A stretch of 64,000 nt of DNA from Synechococcus sp. Tobar12-5m-g (GCF_024345415.1 NZ_JAGQBB010000001.1:295929-359928), one strand, 5' to 3'; positions 10,376 to 21,731 are shown, counted from the first letter of the stretch. A program made the numbers and translations. Notes: generated from the letters alone by a model not told the origin.

Positions 10376-10687
10376 TCAGTTGACGATCGCCAGAATGTCC
10401 TTCTCCGAAAGCAGCACGAAATCGTTGCCGCCCAGTTTGATGTCAGTGCCGGCGTACTTGCTGTAGAGAACTTGGTCACCCACGCTCACTTCGGGAGATT
10501 GGCGGGTGCCGTCGTCGTTCCGCTTGCCAGGACCGACCTGAACCACTTCACCAACCTGGGGCTTTTCCTGGGCGGTGTCGGGAAGCAGGATCCCGCCGGC
10601 GGTTTTTTCGTCGGAGTCGGAAACTTTGACAAAAACGCGATCCCCGAGGGGTTTGACCGTGGAGACGGTGAGAGAAACAGCAGCCAT
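10376..10687 (-). CDS. groES: 10 kDa co-chaperonin GroES
   Basis: GroES caps the GroEL chamber. The 103-residue protein shows [12 protein letters not shown], the mobile loop [19 protein letters not shown] and the C-terminal [24 protein letters not shown], all typical. It begins at the ATG at 10687. It is the first gene of groESL, with the CIRCE inverted repeat 55 bases upstream. A second, distant groEL is common in cyanobacteria but is not in this window. Confidence 0.97.
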   Translation of the reverse strand: MAAVSLTVSTVKPLGDRVFVKVSDSDEKTAGGILLPDTAQEKPQVGEVVQVGPGKRNDDGTRQSPEVSVGDQVLYSKYAGTDIKLGGNDFVLLSEKDILAIVN

Positions 10688-10741
10688 GATTCGATGCGAC
10701 AACGACAGGCATGGCGCCGATGACGCCATGGGAACGGTCGA

Positions 10742-10770
10742 GTTGGCACTCGGGTCCGTCGAGTGCCAAC
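10742..10770 (-). promoter_or_regulatory. CIRCE operator (HrcA-binding site) of groESL
   Basis: A perfect inverted repeat, GTTGGCACTC then 9 bases then GAGTGCCAAC. The CIRCE consensus is TTAGCACTC-N9-GAGTGCTAA, so each arm differs by one symmetric base (A to G). It lies upstream of groES on the minus strand, where HrcA represses groESL in many bacteria and cyanobacteria. It is also 162 bases upstream of atpD on the plus strand. Confidence 0.93.
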
Positions 10771-10817
10771 CTATGGCAGCCAAGGGTTGCCCGGCAATCG
10801 GCACCGGGGGCGGTTGA

Positions 10818-12398
<1,581 letters not shown>

Positions 12399-12440
12399 TC
12401 CCCTTCCCGTTTCCGTCTTGCTTTCTGAGGATCCACGCCG

Positions 12441-12848
12441 ATGACACTCAACCTGCGCGTTCTGGCTCCCGCTCAGAGCGTTTTCGATGGCAGCGCCGAC
12501 GAGGTGATCCTGCCGAGCACCACCGGCCAGCTGGGCATCCTTCCCGGCCACATTTCCCTTCTCACCGCCCTTGACGTCGGCGTCATGCGCCTCCGCACGG
12601 GCAAGGATTGGGCCTCGATCGCTCTGATGGGGGGATTCGCCGAGATTCAGGCCGATCAGGTCACCGTCCTGGTGAACACCGCCGAGCTGGGCTCCAGCAT
12701 CGAACCCAGCCAGGCGGAGCAGGCCGTCGAGGCCGCCCAACTGGTGGCGGCCGGCTTCGAGGGTCAACCATCGAGCACGGGCAAACTCAAAGCCCAGCAG
12801 GCCCTGGCCCGGGCCCGGGCCCGCTTGCAGGCCTCAAAAGCCAGCTGA
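12441..12848 (+). CDS. atpC: ATP synthase F1 subunit epsilon
   Basis: Epsilon (atpE in chloroplast-style nomenclature) couples the rotor to F1 and inhibits ATP hydrolysis. The 135-residue protein has the N-terminal beta-sandwich motifs LNLRVLAPAQSVFDGSADEVILPSTTGQLGILPGH and LMGGFAEIQADQVTVLVNTAE, then a C-terminal helical hairpin rich in Ala and Arg. It is the last gene of its operon and is followed by a strong hairpin terminator at 12900. Confidence 0.95.
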   Translation: MTLNLRVLAPAQSVFDGSADEVILPSTTGQLGILPGHISLLTALDVGVMRLRTGKDWASIALMGGFAEIQADQVTVLVNTAELGSSIEPSQAEQAVEAAQLVAAGFEGQPSSTGKLKAQQALARARARLQASKAS

Positions 12849-12899
12849 GCGGAGCTGACTGACTGGCGGGTTCGGCTGAATGAGCAGCTGGTGGCAAAA

Positions 12900-12925
12900 A
12901 AAAGCGTCCAGAGGGACGCTTTTCG
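12900..12925. terminator. Bidirectional rho-independent terminator between atpC and the PSRP-3 gene
   Basis: AAAAGCGTCC (12900-12909) pairs with GGACGCTTTT (12914-12923) around an AGAG loop. It has T residues on the plus-strand 3' side and an A run (12896-12903) that serves as a T run on the minus strand. It lies between the ends of two convergent genes, so it can serve both. Confidence 0.88.
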
Positions 12926-12975
12926 CTTGAGGTTTGTTTTCAGGAAACCAACGGATCCCCGGCAGTCCCGCAGAC

Positions 12976-13551
<576 letters not shown>

Positions 13552-13598
13552 TCAAACAACAAACCTATCAGCCGCCGCTTCAGGCCCTGAGCACCATC

Positions 13599-14405
13599 CT
13601 GAGCATCGACCCGAGCATCCAGGCCGTTCTGCTCTTCGACATCGATGGGGTGATACGGGATGTGGGCGGCAGTTACCGCCGCGCCCTGCGTGAAACGGTT
13701 CACCATTACAGCGGCTGGCGGCCGCGACCCGATCTGATCGATGCCCTCAAGAGCGAGGGTCACTGGAACAACGACTGGCAGGCCGCCCAGGAGTTGCTGC
13801 GGCGACGGGGCCAGAGCCCCTTGCCGAAGTACGACGACCTCGTCGGCGTGTTCAGCCGCTTTTACTTCGGTGGAGATCCGTATGGGGATCCGGCCTGTTG
13901 GCGTGGCTTCATCCGGGATGAGCCCCTGCTGGTCGAGGCTGACTTCTTCGCCCGCTTGAGCGAGGCCGGGATCTCCTGGGGCTTCGTGAGCGGCGCCGAG
14001 CCCAGTTCGGCGCGCTACGTCCTGAGCCAGCGGCTCGCTCTGGTGGATCCGCCGCTGCTCGCCATGGGGGAGGCCCCCGACAAACCCGACCCCACCGGCC
14101 TGGTGCAGCTGGCCGAAACCCTGGCCGGCCAGGCCCTGGGCCCGGGGGCTCCCCCCGTGGCCTATCTGGGTGACACCGTGGCCGATGTGCTGACCGTGCG
14201 CAATGCCCGCCGCGAACGGCCCGGCCAGCGCCTGATCAGCCTGGCGGTGGCCCCGCCCCATCTCCACGCCCCTGGCCTGGCCAAGCAACGCTCCAGCTAT
14301 GAGGCCGCCTTGCTGGAGGCCGGGGCCGATCGGCTGATCCCCCGCATGGCGGCTCTCCAGCCCGATCTGGTGCTCGCCTGGCTGGGGGGCGGCCCCACCG
14401 GCTGA
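13599..14405 (+). CDS. HAD-superfamily hydrolase (TIGR01548-type) with a non-standard start
   Basis: A HAD phosphatase-like protein. The nucleophile motif LLFDIDGVIRD is followed by GFVSGAEPSSARYVL (motif II), a Lys in PDKPDPTG (motif III) and AYLGDTVADVLTVR (motif IV), matching the cyanobacterial TIGR01548 hydrolases. The first standard start codon, GTG 13650, falls inside motif I after the catalytic Asp and cannot be the true start. The frame is open upstream to beyond 13543 but has no ATG, GTG or TTG, so a CTG (13599 or 13587) or an ATC must be used, or the start is displaced by an error. I give 13599 as a guess. Confidence 0.72.
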   Translation: MSIDPSIQAVLLFDIDGVIRDVGGSYRRALRETVHHYSGWRPRPDLIDALKSEGHWNNDWQAAQELLRRRGQSPLPKYDDLVGVFSRFYFGGDPYGDPACWRGFIRDEPLLVEADFFARLSEAGISWGFVSGAEPSSARYVLSQRLALVDPPLLAMGEAPDKPDPTGLVQLAETLAGQALGPGAPPVAYLGDTVADVLTVRNARRERPGQRLISLAVAPPHLHAPGLAKQRSSYEAALLEAGADRLIPRMAALQPDLVLAWLGGGPTG

Positions 14406-14408
14406 GAT

Positions 14409-15728
14409 TCAGCGCTGCATTGCCGCCACGCTCTTGAGAGCGGCGGCCGTGAGCACCTCATGGCCCTGCTCGGTCACGGCGACGTCGTCTTCGATCCGAA
14501 TGCCGATGCCCTTCCAGCGCTCCTCGATCGCCGGCTGGCCCTGGGGCGGAGGCAGGCGGTCGCTCACATAGAGGCCCGGCTCCACCGTGAGCACCATGCC
14601 GGCCTCCAGCGGCACCGGATGCTCGCCAAGGCGGTAGGCCCCCACATCGTGCACATCCAGCCCTAGCCAGTGGCCGGTGCGGTGCATGTAGAGGTGGCGG
14701 TAGGCCCCCTGCTCGATCAACCCGTCCACCTCCCCCGCCAGCAGGCCCAGGTCCACCAGCCCTGCCACCAGCACCCCCAGGGCAGCCCCATGGACCTGCT
14801 CGGCATCGGCACCGGGGCGCACTTCGGCAATCGCCGCCTCCTGGGCAGCGAGCACCAGCTCGTAGAGGGCCCCCTGCTCAGCGCTGAAGCGACCGTTGAT
14901 CGGAAAGGTGCGGGTGATGTCGCCGTTGTAGTAGTCGCTCAGGCTGCAGCCGGCATCGATGAGCAGCAGGTCGCCAGCTTCGAGCAGGGCGTTGTTGCTG
15001 GTGTAATGCAGCACGCAGGCGTTGTCGCCGCCAGCCACGATCGAGCCATAGGCAGGACCCCGCGCCCCCTGCTCCATGAAATGCCGCTCAATGGCCGCCT
15101 GCACCTGGCGTTCGTTCAGGCCTGGACGCGCCACCTGGCGGGCCAGTTCATGGGCTTCCGCCGAAATCCTGCCGGCCAGGCGCATCCGCTCCAGCTCATC
15201 GGCGGATTTACGCAGCCTCAGCTCATGCAGCAGGGGGCAGGGGGCCACCAGGCCAAGGGCAGCATGACCGCTGCGGGGGGCGCGATCCAGCTGGGCTGCC
15301 CAGGCCGCCAGCACCAGCGGTTCGACCGCCGGATGGCGGTCCACCCGAAAGGCGATGCCCTCGGCGCCCTTGAGATAGTCGCCGAGGCGCTCTGCCAATT
15401 CGGCACGGGGATGGGCCAGATCGGCGCCAAAGCGCTCCACGGCCCCCTCGCATCCCCAGCGGAAGCCGTTCCACACCTCGGCGGTGGGGTCCTTCGGCTC
15501 CACGAACAACACGAAGGGGTTGTCGGGCCGGTGGGGCAGGAACAGGGCCACCGCACCGGGCTCATCGAAACCGGTGAGATACCAGAAATCACTCTGCTGA
15601 CGAAACGGGTGCTCCACATCGGCGTGGTGGGTGACCAGTGGGGCCGCCGGGATCACCGCCGCCACGCCGCCGAGCCGCTCCAGAAAGGTGGTGCGGCGTC
15701 GGCTGAACTCGGCGGCGGAGATCCCCAT
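14409..15728 (-). CDS. pepP: Xaa-Pro aminopeptidase (M24B, PepP-type)
   Basis: A dinuclear metallopeptidase that removes N-terminal residues preceding proline. The 439-residue protein has the N-terminal aminopeptidase P domain (FWYLTGFDEPGAVALF) and a pita-bread catalytic domain with metal ligands visible in LIDAGCSLSDYYNGDITRTFP (two Asp), HRTGHWLGLDVHD (His), TVEPGLY (Glu) and GIRIEDDVAVT (Glu). ATG 15728 matches the family start; the longer open frame upstream runs antisense to the CNNM gene and is not real. Confidence 0.92.
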   Translation of the reverse strand: MGISAAEFSRRRTTFLERLGGVAAVIPAAPLVTHHADVEHPFRQQSDFWYLTGFDEPGAVALFLPHRPDNPFVLFVEPKDPTAEVWNGFRWGCEGAVERFGADLAHPRAELAERLGDYLKGAEGIAFRVDRHPAVEPLVLAAWAAQLDRAPRSGHAALGLVAPCPLLHELRLRKSADELERMRLAGRISAEAHELARQVARPGLNERQVQAAIERHFMEQGARGPAYGSIVAGGDNACVLHYTSNNALLEAGDLLLIDAGCSLSDYYNGDITRTFPINGRFSAEQGALYELVLAAQEAAIAEVRPGADAEQVHGAALGVLVAGLVDLGLLAGEVDGLIEQGAYRHLYMHRTGHWLGLDVHDVGAYRLGEHPVPLEAGMVLTVEPGLYVSDRLPPPQGQPAIEERWKGIGIRIEDDVAVTEQGHEVLTAAALKSVAAMQR

Positions 15729-15842
15729 GGAGAGAAGGTCGGAACAGCGCGAAGATGGCACAACCGATAGCATGAAGGGATTGGCAATCAGCGTGGGACG
15801 ACGACGGTCGGGGCAGGGGCTGGCTGCGGCGACGTTTCGGAC

Positions 15843-16856
15843 ATGAACGGACTGGTCGGGCTGGCCGCACTGGTCGTCTTCATTTTGGTGGGTTCGGCGG
15901 TCTGCTCCGGCGTCGAGGCCGCCATGCTGACGGTGAACCCGCTGCGGGTCCATGAGCTGGCCAGCCGGCCCAGGCCGGTGCGCGGTGCCCTGGCCCTGCT
16001 GTCCCTCAAGAACCGGATGGGACGGGCCCTTGCCGTGCTGGTCATCCTCAACAACGGCTTCAACATCTTCGGCAGCCTGATGCTGGGCAGCTATGCCGGC
16101 TGGGTGTTCGCCTCCCAGGGAATCGACCGCATCGCCTTGCCCCTGTTCTCGGTCGGACTCACCGTGTTGGTGATCCTGCTGGGCGAAATCCTGCCCAAGG
16201 CGATCGGCAGCCGCATGGCCCTGCCGATCGCCTTGGGCAGCGCCGCCACTGTCGGCGTCGTGCTGAAGCTGATGCTGCCCCTGGTGCTGGTGCTGGAGCG
16301 ACTGATGCCGGCGATCACCGCCGAGAGTGAACTCACCACCGATGAAGAAGAGATTCGCCTGCTGGCCAGGCTCGGCTCCCGCACCGGCCAGATCGAGGCC
16401 GATGAGGCCGCGATGATCGGCAAGGTGTTCCAGCTCAATGACCTGACGGCCCGGGACCTGATGGTGCCGAGGGTCTCCGCTCCCACCCTCTCCGCCCTGG
16501 CCCACCTCGAGAGCGTCCGCGAGCAGTTGCTGGCCAACACCACCGGCTGGTGGGTGGTGCTCGGTGAGGAGGTGGACGAGGTGCTGGGGGTGGCGAGCCG
16601 CGAGAGCCTGCTGGCTGCCCTTGTGGAGGGCCGGGGCGAGGCCACGGCCCTCAGCCTGACCATTCCGGTGGACTACGTCCCGGAGATGATCCGGGCCGAC
16701 CGGCTGCTCACCGCCTTCCGACGCAACAGCCATTCGGTACGCGTTGTCGTCGATGAGCACGGCGGCTTTGTCGGGGTGATCGGCGCCGATGCCGTGCTGG
16801 CTGTGCTGGCCGGCTGGTGGCGTCGGCCCCAGCCGGCCCCGGACCCGATGCCATGA
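15843..16856 (+). CDS. CNNM/DUF21 membrane protein with CBS domains
   Basis: A 337-residue membrane protein of the CorC/HlyC-like CNNM family, associated in other organisms with Mg2+ or Co2+ transport. The first 160 residues form the DUF21 transmembrane domain, with hydrophobic helices near residues 3-25, 60-80, 92-112 and 118-145 (ILLGEILPKAIGSR is the family motif). A linker IRLLARLGSRTGQIEADEAAMI leads to a CBS pair at about 195-325. Its stop overlaps the next start (ATGA at 16853-16856), beginning a four-gene unit with a GTPase, nadD and nadE. Confidence 0.88.
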   Translation: MNGLVGLAALVVFILVGSAVCSGVEAAMLTVNPLRVHELASRPRPVRGALALLSLKNRMGRALAVLVILNNGFNIFGSLMLGSYAGWVFASQGIDRIALPLFSVGLTVLVILLGEILPKAIGSRMALPIALGSAATVGVVLKLMLPLVLVLERLMPAITAESELTTDEEEIRLLARLGSRTGQIEADEAAMIGKVFQLNDLTARDLMVPRVSAPTLSALAHLESVREQLLANTTGWWVVLGEEVDEVLGVASRESLLAALVEGRGEATALSLTIPVDYVPEMIRADRLLTAFRRNSHSVRVVVDEHGGFVGVIGADAVLAVLAGWWRRPQPAPDPMP

Positions 16857-18139
16857 GCCGCTCCCCCGCCATCCCGGACACCATCACCCGCTGCGAGCAA
16901 CTGCTCGATCGCTGGCGTGCTCGCCTCGGGATGACCGCCCGGGAGCAGTCCGTGCTCGCACCAGAGCTGGCCGCCCTGGACCGTCAACTGCAGCGCCTGG
17001 CCTGGCGCCATCTGCACGTGGCGGTGTTCGGCCGGGTGGGGGTGGGAAAATCCAGCCTGCTCAACGCCCTGCTGGGTCAGCCCCGCTTCGCCACCGACCT
17101 GGCCCACGGCTGCACCCGGCTCCAGCAGCACGAACCGTGGAATCCATTGATCGATGGGCTGGCCAGGGTGGATCTGATCGACACCCCGGGCATTGATGAA
17201 GTGGCCGCACCAGCCCGCCAACGCCTGGCGGCCCGGGTGGCGCTGGGGGCCGATCTGGTGCTGTTCGTGCTCGATGGCGACCTCACCCAGCCGGAGGCCG
17301 ACGCGCTGGAGCAGATGCTGCGCCTCGGCAAACCCCTGCTGCTGGTTGTGAACCGGATCGACTGCTGGCCCGCCGCCGAGCGGGACTCCCTGCTGGCCAG
17401 CATCCGCCGCCGCCTGCCCGAGCTTGGCCGCGACCTGGAGCTGGTGGCGGTTTCGGCGGCACCGCGGCTGGCGAAGCTCCTGGCCGGTGGCCGCGTCCGC
17501 AGCGAACCGGCGCCAGCGGCGATCGAACCCCTGCGCGAACGGCTGCTGGCGCTCCTGGCGGGCCACGGTTCGCTGCTGCTCGCCCTCAACAGCCTGCGGG
17601 CCGGGGATCGCTTCAACCAGCGGCTGCAGGACTGGCGGCTGCGCCATCACCGCAGGGAGGCCCAGAGCCTGATCGGCCGCTTTGCCGCCCTCAAGGCCAC
17701 CGGCGTGGCTGCCAACCCCCTGCTGCTGCTGGATCTGGCTGGATCGATGGCCGTGGACACGGCCTTGATCGTGCAGTTGTGCCGGCTCTACGGGCTGACG
17801 GTCAACGGGGCCCAGGCCCGCCGGTTGCTGGGCCGCCTCTCCGGCCACGGCGCCCTGCTGGGCGGGGCCCAGCTCGGCATCCAGCTGCTGCTGGGCAGCC
17901 TTCGCCAGGTGCTCGTGCTGGCGGCCCCGCTCAGCGGCGGCCTCTCCCTGGCACCAGCAGCGCCCGTCGCCCTGGCCCAGGCGGCCCTGGCTGTCCACAC
18001 CACACGCCGCACCGGCCAGTTGGCGGCTGCGGAACTGCAGCAGGGCGCCCGCCGGGGCCCCGGCGGCCCCGGCGGAATGCTGCGGCGCCTGGCCGCCCAG
18101 GATCCCCAGGTGCGCCAGTGGCTGCTGCACGGGCCATGA
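16853..18139 (+). CDS. Era/YcjX-like GTPase with a C-terminal membrane-associated region
   Basis: A 428-residue TRAFAC-class GTPase. G1 is FGRVGVGKSSLL (about residue 58), G3 is DLIDTPGIDE, and G4 is NRID. The C-terminal 190 residues are hydrophobic and Ala/Leu/Gly-rich (LLLLDLAGSMAVDTALIVQL and later VLVLAAPLSGG), similar to the DUF697-type membrane-interacting region of such cyanobacterial GTPases. ATG 16853 overlaps the preceding stop, and its own stop overlaps nadD. Function is unknown; ribosome or envelope roles are guesses. Confidence 0.83.
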   Translation: MSRSPAIPDTITRCEQLLDRWRARLGMTAREQSVLAPELAALDRQLQRLAWRHLHVAVFGRVGVGKSSLLNALLGQPRFATDLAHGCTRLQQHEPWNPLIDGLARVDLIDTPGIDEVAAPARQRLAARVALGADLVLFVLDGDLTQPEADALEQMLRLGKPLLLVVNRIDCWPAAERDSLLASIRRRLPELGRDLELVAVSAAPRLAKLLAGGRVRSEPAPAAIEPLRERLLALLAGHGSLLLALNSLRAGDRFNQRLQDWRLRHHRREAQSLIGRFAALKATGVAANPLLLLDLAGSMAVDTALIVQLCRLYGLTVNGAQARRLLGRLSGHGALLGGAQLGIQLLLGSLRQVLVLAAPLSGGLSLAPAAPVALAQAALAVHTTRRTGQLAAAELQQGARRGPGGPGGMLRRLAAQDPQVRQWLLHGP

Positions 18140-18765
18140 ACGATCCGGCAAGGGCGGAACTGGCCCTGTTCGGCACCAGCGCCGATCCCCCGACCCTGGG
18201 CCATCGCGCCCTGCTGACGGGCCTCGCCGCCCATTACCCCCGGGTGCGCACCTGGGCCAGCGACAACCCCTTCAAGCAGCACGGGGCACCGCTAGAGGTT
18301 CGCTCGGCCCTGCTGCAGGCCGTCGTCGATGGGCTGGCCAACCCCAGGCTCCGGCTGGCCCAGGAGCTGAGCAGCCCCAGGGCGCTCGACACCCTGGAGC
18401 GGGCCCGGGCGCACTGGCCGGAAGCCCCGCTGGTGTTTGTGGTGGGGAGCGATCTGCTGCCCCAGATCCACCGCTGGTTCGCCGTGGAGACCATCCTCGG
18501 ACTGTGCCGGCTGGCGGTGGTCCCGCGCCTCGGCTGGCCCATCGCATCGACCGACCTCGATGCCCTGCGGCAGCGGGGAGCCCAGGTGGACCTGGTCCCC
18601 TTGCGGATTCCCGCCACCGCCAGTTCCGAGATCCGGCTCCATCCCGATCCCGAGCTGGTGCCCGTGGAGCTGTGGCCCATGCTGCAGGAGCGCCATCTGT
18701 ATGGGTTCGAGCCCGTCGAGTCCAGCCTGGTCCAGCCGCCGCCCCACCGCCGCCCCCTGCGCTGA
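18136..18765 (+). CDS. nadD: Nicotinate-nucleotide adenylyltransferase
   Basis: NadD adenylates nicotinate mononucleotide in NAD synthesis. The 209-residue protein has the nucleotidyltransferase motif GTSADPPTLGHRALL, with the T/HxGH signature, a middle FVVGSDLLPQIHRWF, and the C-terminal ATASSEIR in place of the ISxTxxR motif. It sits between the GTPase (ATGA overlap at 18136) and nadE (TGATG overlap at 18763-18767), so the two NAD genes are almost certainly co-translated. Confidence 0.9.
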   Translation: MNDPARAELALFGTSADPPTLGHRALLTGLAAHYPRVRTWASDNPFKQHGAPLEVRSALLQAVVDGLANPRLRLAQELSSPRALDTLERARAHWPEAPLVFVVGSDLLPQIHRWFAVETILGLCRLAVVPRLGWPIASTDLDALRQRGAQVDLVPLRIPATASSEIRLHPDPELVPVELWPMLQERHLYGFEPVESSLVQPPPHRRPLR

Positions 18766-20471
18766 TGCGGATCGCCCTGGCCCAGACCAATCCGCTGATC
18801 GGCGATCTGCGCGGCAATGCGGCCCTGCTGCTCACCTGCAGCCAGCAAGCGGCGGCCGCCGGCGCTGATCTGGTGGTGAGTCCCGAGCTTTCCCTCTGGG
18901 GCTACCCCCCCCGGGACCTGCTGCTGCGGCCCGCCCTGCTGCAGGGGCAGGGCCAGGTCCTGGCGGAGTTGGCCACCACCCTCCCCCCGGGCCTGGCGCT
19001 GCTGGTGGGGGTGGCCGAGCCCGTGATCGGCGAACGGCTGCCGGCCCTGCACAACGCCGTGGCCCTGGTCGAGCAGGGGGCCTGGCGCATCGTCGCCCGC
19101 AAGCGGCTTCTCCCCAGCTACGACGTCTTCGACGAGCGGCGTTACTTCCGGCCCGCCGATCAACCCTGCCTGCTGGAGCTGGAGCGGCAGGGGCGTCGCT
19201 GGGCGATCGGCCTCACGATCTGCGAAGACCTCTGGGTGGAAGAAGAGGTGCTGGGCCATCGACTGGCGGGCGCCGATCCGATCGCCGAGCTGCTGCCGCA
19301 CCACCCCGATCTGCTGCTCAACCTCTCCGCCTCGCCCTTCGTGCAGGGCAAGCCTGCGCTGCGGCGACGCCTGGCCACGGCGGCGGCGGCGCGGCTGGGC
19401 TGCCCGGTGGTCTACGTCAACCAGGTGGGGGGCAACGATGAACTGGTTTTTGATGGTGCCAGCTTCGTGATCGATGCGGCCGGGCGAATCCTGCTGCAGC
19501 TCCCCTGCGCCAGAGTGGACCTGGCGATCTGGCCGGTGCCCGGCACGGCCGCGGCGCCTCCTACCCTGCCTGATCCGTCGCCGGAACCAGCGCCCCTCGA
19601 GCAGCTGTTCCGCGTGCTGGTGCTCGGCGTGACCGACTATGCCCGCAAGTGCGGCTTCGAGCGGGCCTTGCTGGGGCTCAGCGGTGGGATCGATTCGGCC
19701 CTTGTGGCGGTGATCGCCGCAGCGGCGCTGGGGGGAGAGCAGGTCACCGCCCTGCTGATGCCCTCCCCCTACAGCTCGGCGGGATCCCGCAGCGATGCCT
19801 CCGCCCTGGCCGGCCGCCTGGGCCTCCCACATCACACGGTGGCGATCGCCAGCCTGATGGAGGCCTTCGATCAGGCCCTGCTGGGCCCGATCGAAGGCCC
19901 GCCGGATGGCCTGAGTGCCGAGAACCTGCAGTCCCGCATCCGGGGCACCCTGCTGATGGCCGTGGCGAATCAGCAGGGTCAGCTCTTGCTCTCGACCGGC
20001 AACAAATCGGAGCTGGCGGTGGGGTACTGCACCCTCTACGGCGACATGAACGGCGGCCTGGCCGTGATCGGTGATCTCTACAAGACCACGGTCTTCCGGC
20101 TCTGCGCCTGGCTCGACTCGGAGGCGGCCGTTTCCTGCCGCAAGAGCTACGGCCTGCCGAGCGAGGGTGAACTGATCGGCAGCGCGATCCGTGACAAACC
20201 ACCGAGCGCCGAATTGCGCCCCGATCAGCGGGATTCCGATTCCCTCCCCGACTACGACGAGCTCGATCCGATTCTGAGGGCCTTCATCGAAGACCTGCGC
20301 GTTCCGGAGGAGCTGGTCGCCGCCGGAACCGAGGCGACCCTGGCCCATCGGGTGCACCACTTGTTGCGCCGGGCTGAATTCAAGCGGCGGCAGGCAGCAC
20401 CGCTGCTCAAGGTGAGCGGCCGCGCCTTCGGCACGGGCTGGCGCATGCCGATCGCCGCTGGGCCGCCCTGA
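18765..20471 (+). CDS. nadE: Glutamine-dependent NAD(+) synthetase
   Basis: This enzyme amidates deamido-NAD, using ammonia released from glutamine. Residues 1-270 form a nitrilase-type glutaminase domain: catalytic Glu in SPELSLWGYPPRD, Lys in KRLLPSYDVFDERRYF and Cys in ITICEDLW. Residues about 280-568 are the synthetase, with the PP-loop GLSGGIDSALVA and LSTGNKSELAVGYCTLYGDMNGG. Length 568 is standard. It is the last of the four overlapping genes starting at 15843. Confidence 0.95.
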   Translation: MRIALAQTNPLIGDLRGNAALLLTCSQQAAAAGADLVVSPELSLWGYPPRDLLLRPALLQGQGQVLAELATTLPPGLALLVGVAEPVIGERLPALHNAVALVEQGAWRIVARKRLLPSYDVFDERRYFRPADQPCLLELERQGRRWAIGLTICEDLWVEEEVLGHRLAGADPIAELLPHHPDLLLNLSASPFVQGKPALRRRLATAAAARLGCPVVYVNQVGGNDELVFDGASFVIDAAGRILLQLPCARVDLAIWPVPGTAAAPPTLPDPSPEPAPLEQLFRVLVLGVTDYARKCGFERALLGLSGGIDSALVAVIAAAALGGEQVTALLMPSPYSSAGSRSDASALAGRLGLPHHTVAIASLMEAFDQALLGPIEGPPDGLSAENLQSRIRGTLLMAVANQQGQLLLSTGNKSELAVGYCTLYGDMNGGLAVIGDLYKTTVFRLCAWLDSEAAVSCRKSYGLPSEGELIGSAIRDKPPSAELRPDQRDSDSLPDYDELDPILRAFIEDLRVPEELVAAGTEATLAHRVHHLLRRAEFKRRQAAPLLKVSGRAFGTGWRMPIAAGPP

Positions 20472-20552
20472 AGGCGGCCTGGCAGGGTTTCCCGATCAAA
20501 CCCCTGCAGTTGGACCCGATGCCCGCCAATCTGGGAACAGCTTCTGAGTTGC

Positions 20553-21692
20553 ATGGCAGCCAATGGCCCGGCGGCGCCGATCGCGAGCATCGGCGTTCCC
20601 ACCGAGATCAAGCGGGATGAACAGCGGGTGGCGCTCACCCCGGATGGGGTCAGGGAGCTGGTATCCAACGGGCTTGAAGTCCGGGTTCAAGCCGGCGCAG
20701 GGGCGGGGGCGGGCATCACCGACGCGAGCTACGCCGAGGCCGGCGCCCGCCTGGTGAGCCGTGATGAGGCCTGGGCTGCCCACCTGGTGGTGAAGGTCAA
20801 GGAACCCCAGCAGGAGGAGTTCGGCTTCCTCCGCGATGATCTCGTCCTGTTCACCTATCTCCACCTGGCCGCCTATCCGGAGGTGGGCCGGGCCCTGCTG
20901 GAGGCCGGCACCACCGGGGTGGCCTACGAAACGGTTCAACTCGACAACGGCCAACTTCCCCTGCTCGCCCCGATGAGCGAGATCGCCGGACGGCTCGCGG
21001 CCCAGGTGGGAGCCCATCTGCTCGAGAAGCCCCATGGCGGTCGGGGTGTGCTGATCGGTGGCTGCACTGGCGTGCGGCCCGCCAGGGTGGTGGTGCTGGG
21101 GGCCGGCACCGTGGGCTGGAACGCGGCGCGGCTGGCGGCCGCCATGGACGCCGAGGTGCTGCTGCTGGATCACACACCCCAGCGGCTGCGGAACCTCGAA
21201 TCGGATCGCCGTGGTCGTTTGGTCAGCCTGGTGAGCAGCCAGGGGCTGATCGAGCGGCTGGTGCCCACAGCCGATCTGCTGATCGGGGCGGTGCTCACCC
21301 CTGGTGGCCGGGCGCCGACCCTGGTGGACGAGGGGCTCGTACAACGGATGAAGCCGGGCTCGGTGATCGTTGATGTGGCGATCGACCAGGGCGGCTGCAT
21401 CGCCACAAGCCGTGAAACCACCCATACCGATCCGGTCGTCACCATCCACGGGGTGCAGCACTACGCCGTCGGCAACATGCCCGGTGCCGTACCGTTCACC
21501 TCCACCGAAGCCCTGGTGAGCGTCACCCTCCCCTACATCGTGGGGATTGCCGGCCGGGGGCTGCTGGAGGCCGTCACGGAACGGCCCGAGTTGCTCTCCG
21601 GGCTCAACACGGTTGATGGGGCCGTCTGCCACCCGGGCGTGGCCAAGGCCCTGGGGGTGCCGACCCGCCATCCGATGGCCTGCCTGCGCTGA
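20553..21692 (+). CDS. ald: Alanine dehydrogenase
   Basis: Converts L-alanine to pyruvate and ammonia with NAD, and acts reversibly. The 379-residue protein starts GVPTEIKRDEQRVALTP after a short leader. It shows the catalytic Lys in VVKVKEP, the His in YLHLA, the substrate segment MSEIAGRLAAQVGAHLLEKPHGGRG, the Rossmann motif VVVLGAGTVGWNAARLA, and VIVDVAIDQGGC. It follows nadE by 81 bases. An 8-10-residue leader precedes the conserved start. Confidence 0.94.
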   Translation: MAANGPAAPIASIGVPTEIKRDEQRVALTPDGVRELVSNGLEVRVQAGAGAGAGITDASYAEAGARLVSRDEAWAAHLVVKVKEPQQEEFGFLRDDLVLFTYLHLAAYPEVGRALLEAGTTGVAYETVQLDNGQLPLLAPMSEIAGRLAAQVGAHLLEKPHGGRGVLIGGCTGVRPARVVVLGAGTVGWNAARLAAAMDAEVLLLDHTPQRLRNLESDRRGRLVSLVSSQGLIERLVPTADLLIGAVLTPGGRAPTLVDEGLVQRMKPGSVIVDVAIDQGGCIATSRETTHTDPVVTIHGVQHYAVGNMPGAVPFTSTEALVSVTLPYIVGIAGRGLLEAVTERPELLSGLNTVDGAVCHPGVAKALGVPTRHPMACLR

Positions 21693-21731
21693 GCACCAGA
21701 GGCACACCACCCCACCGGGGGCGCGGCCGCC

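Noticed and set aside
15729..16760. Upstream extension of the minus-strand pepP frame
   Set aside because: His/Gln-rich antisense of the CNNM gene with no family resemblance; pepP begins at 15728.
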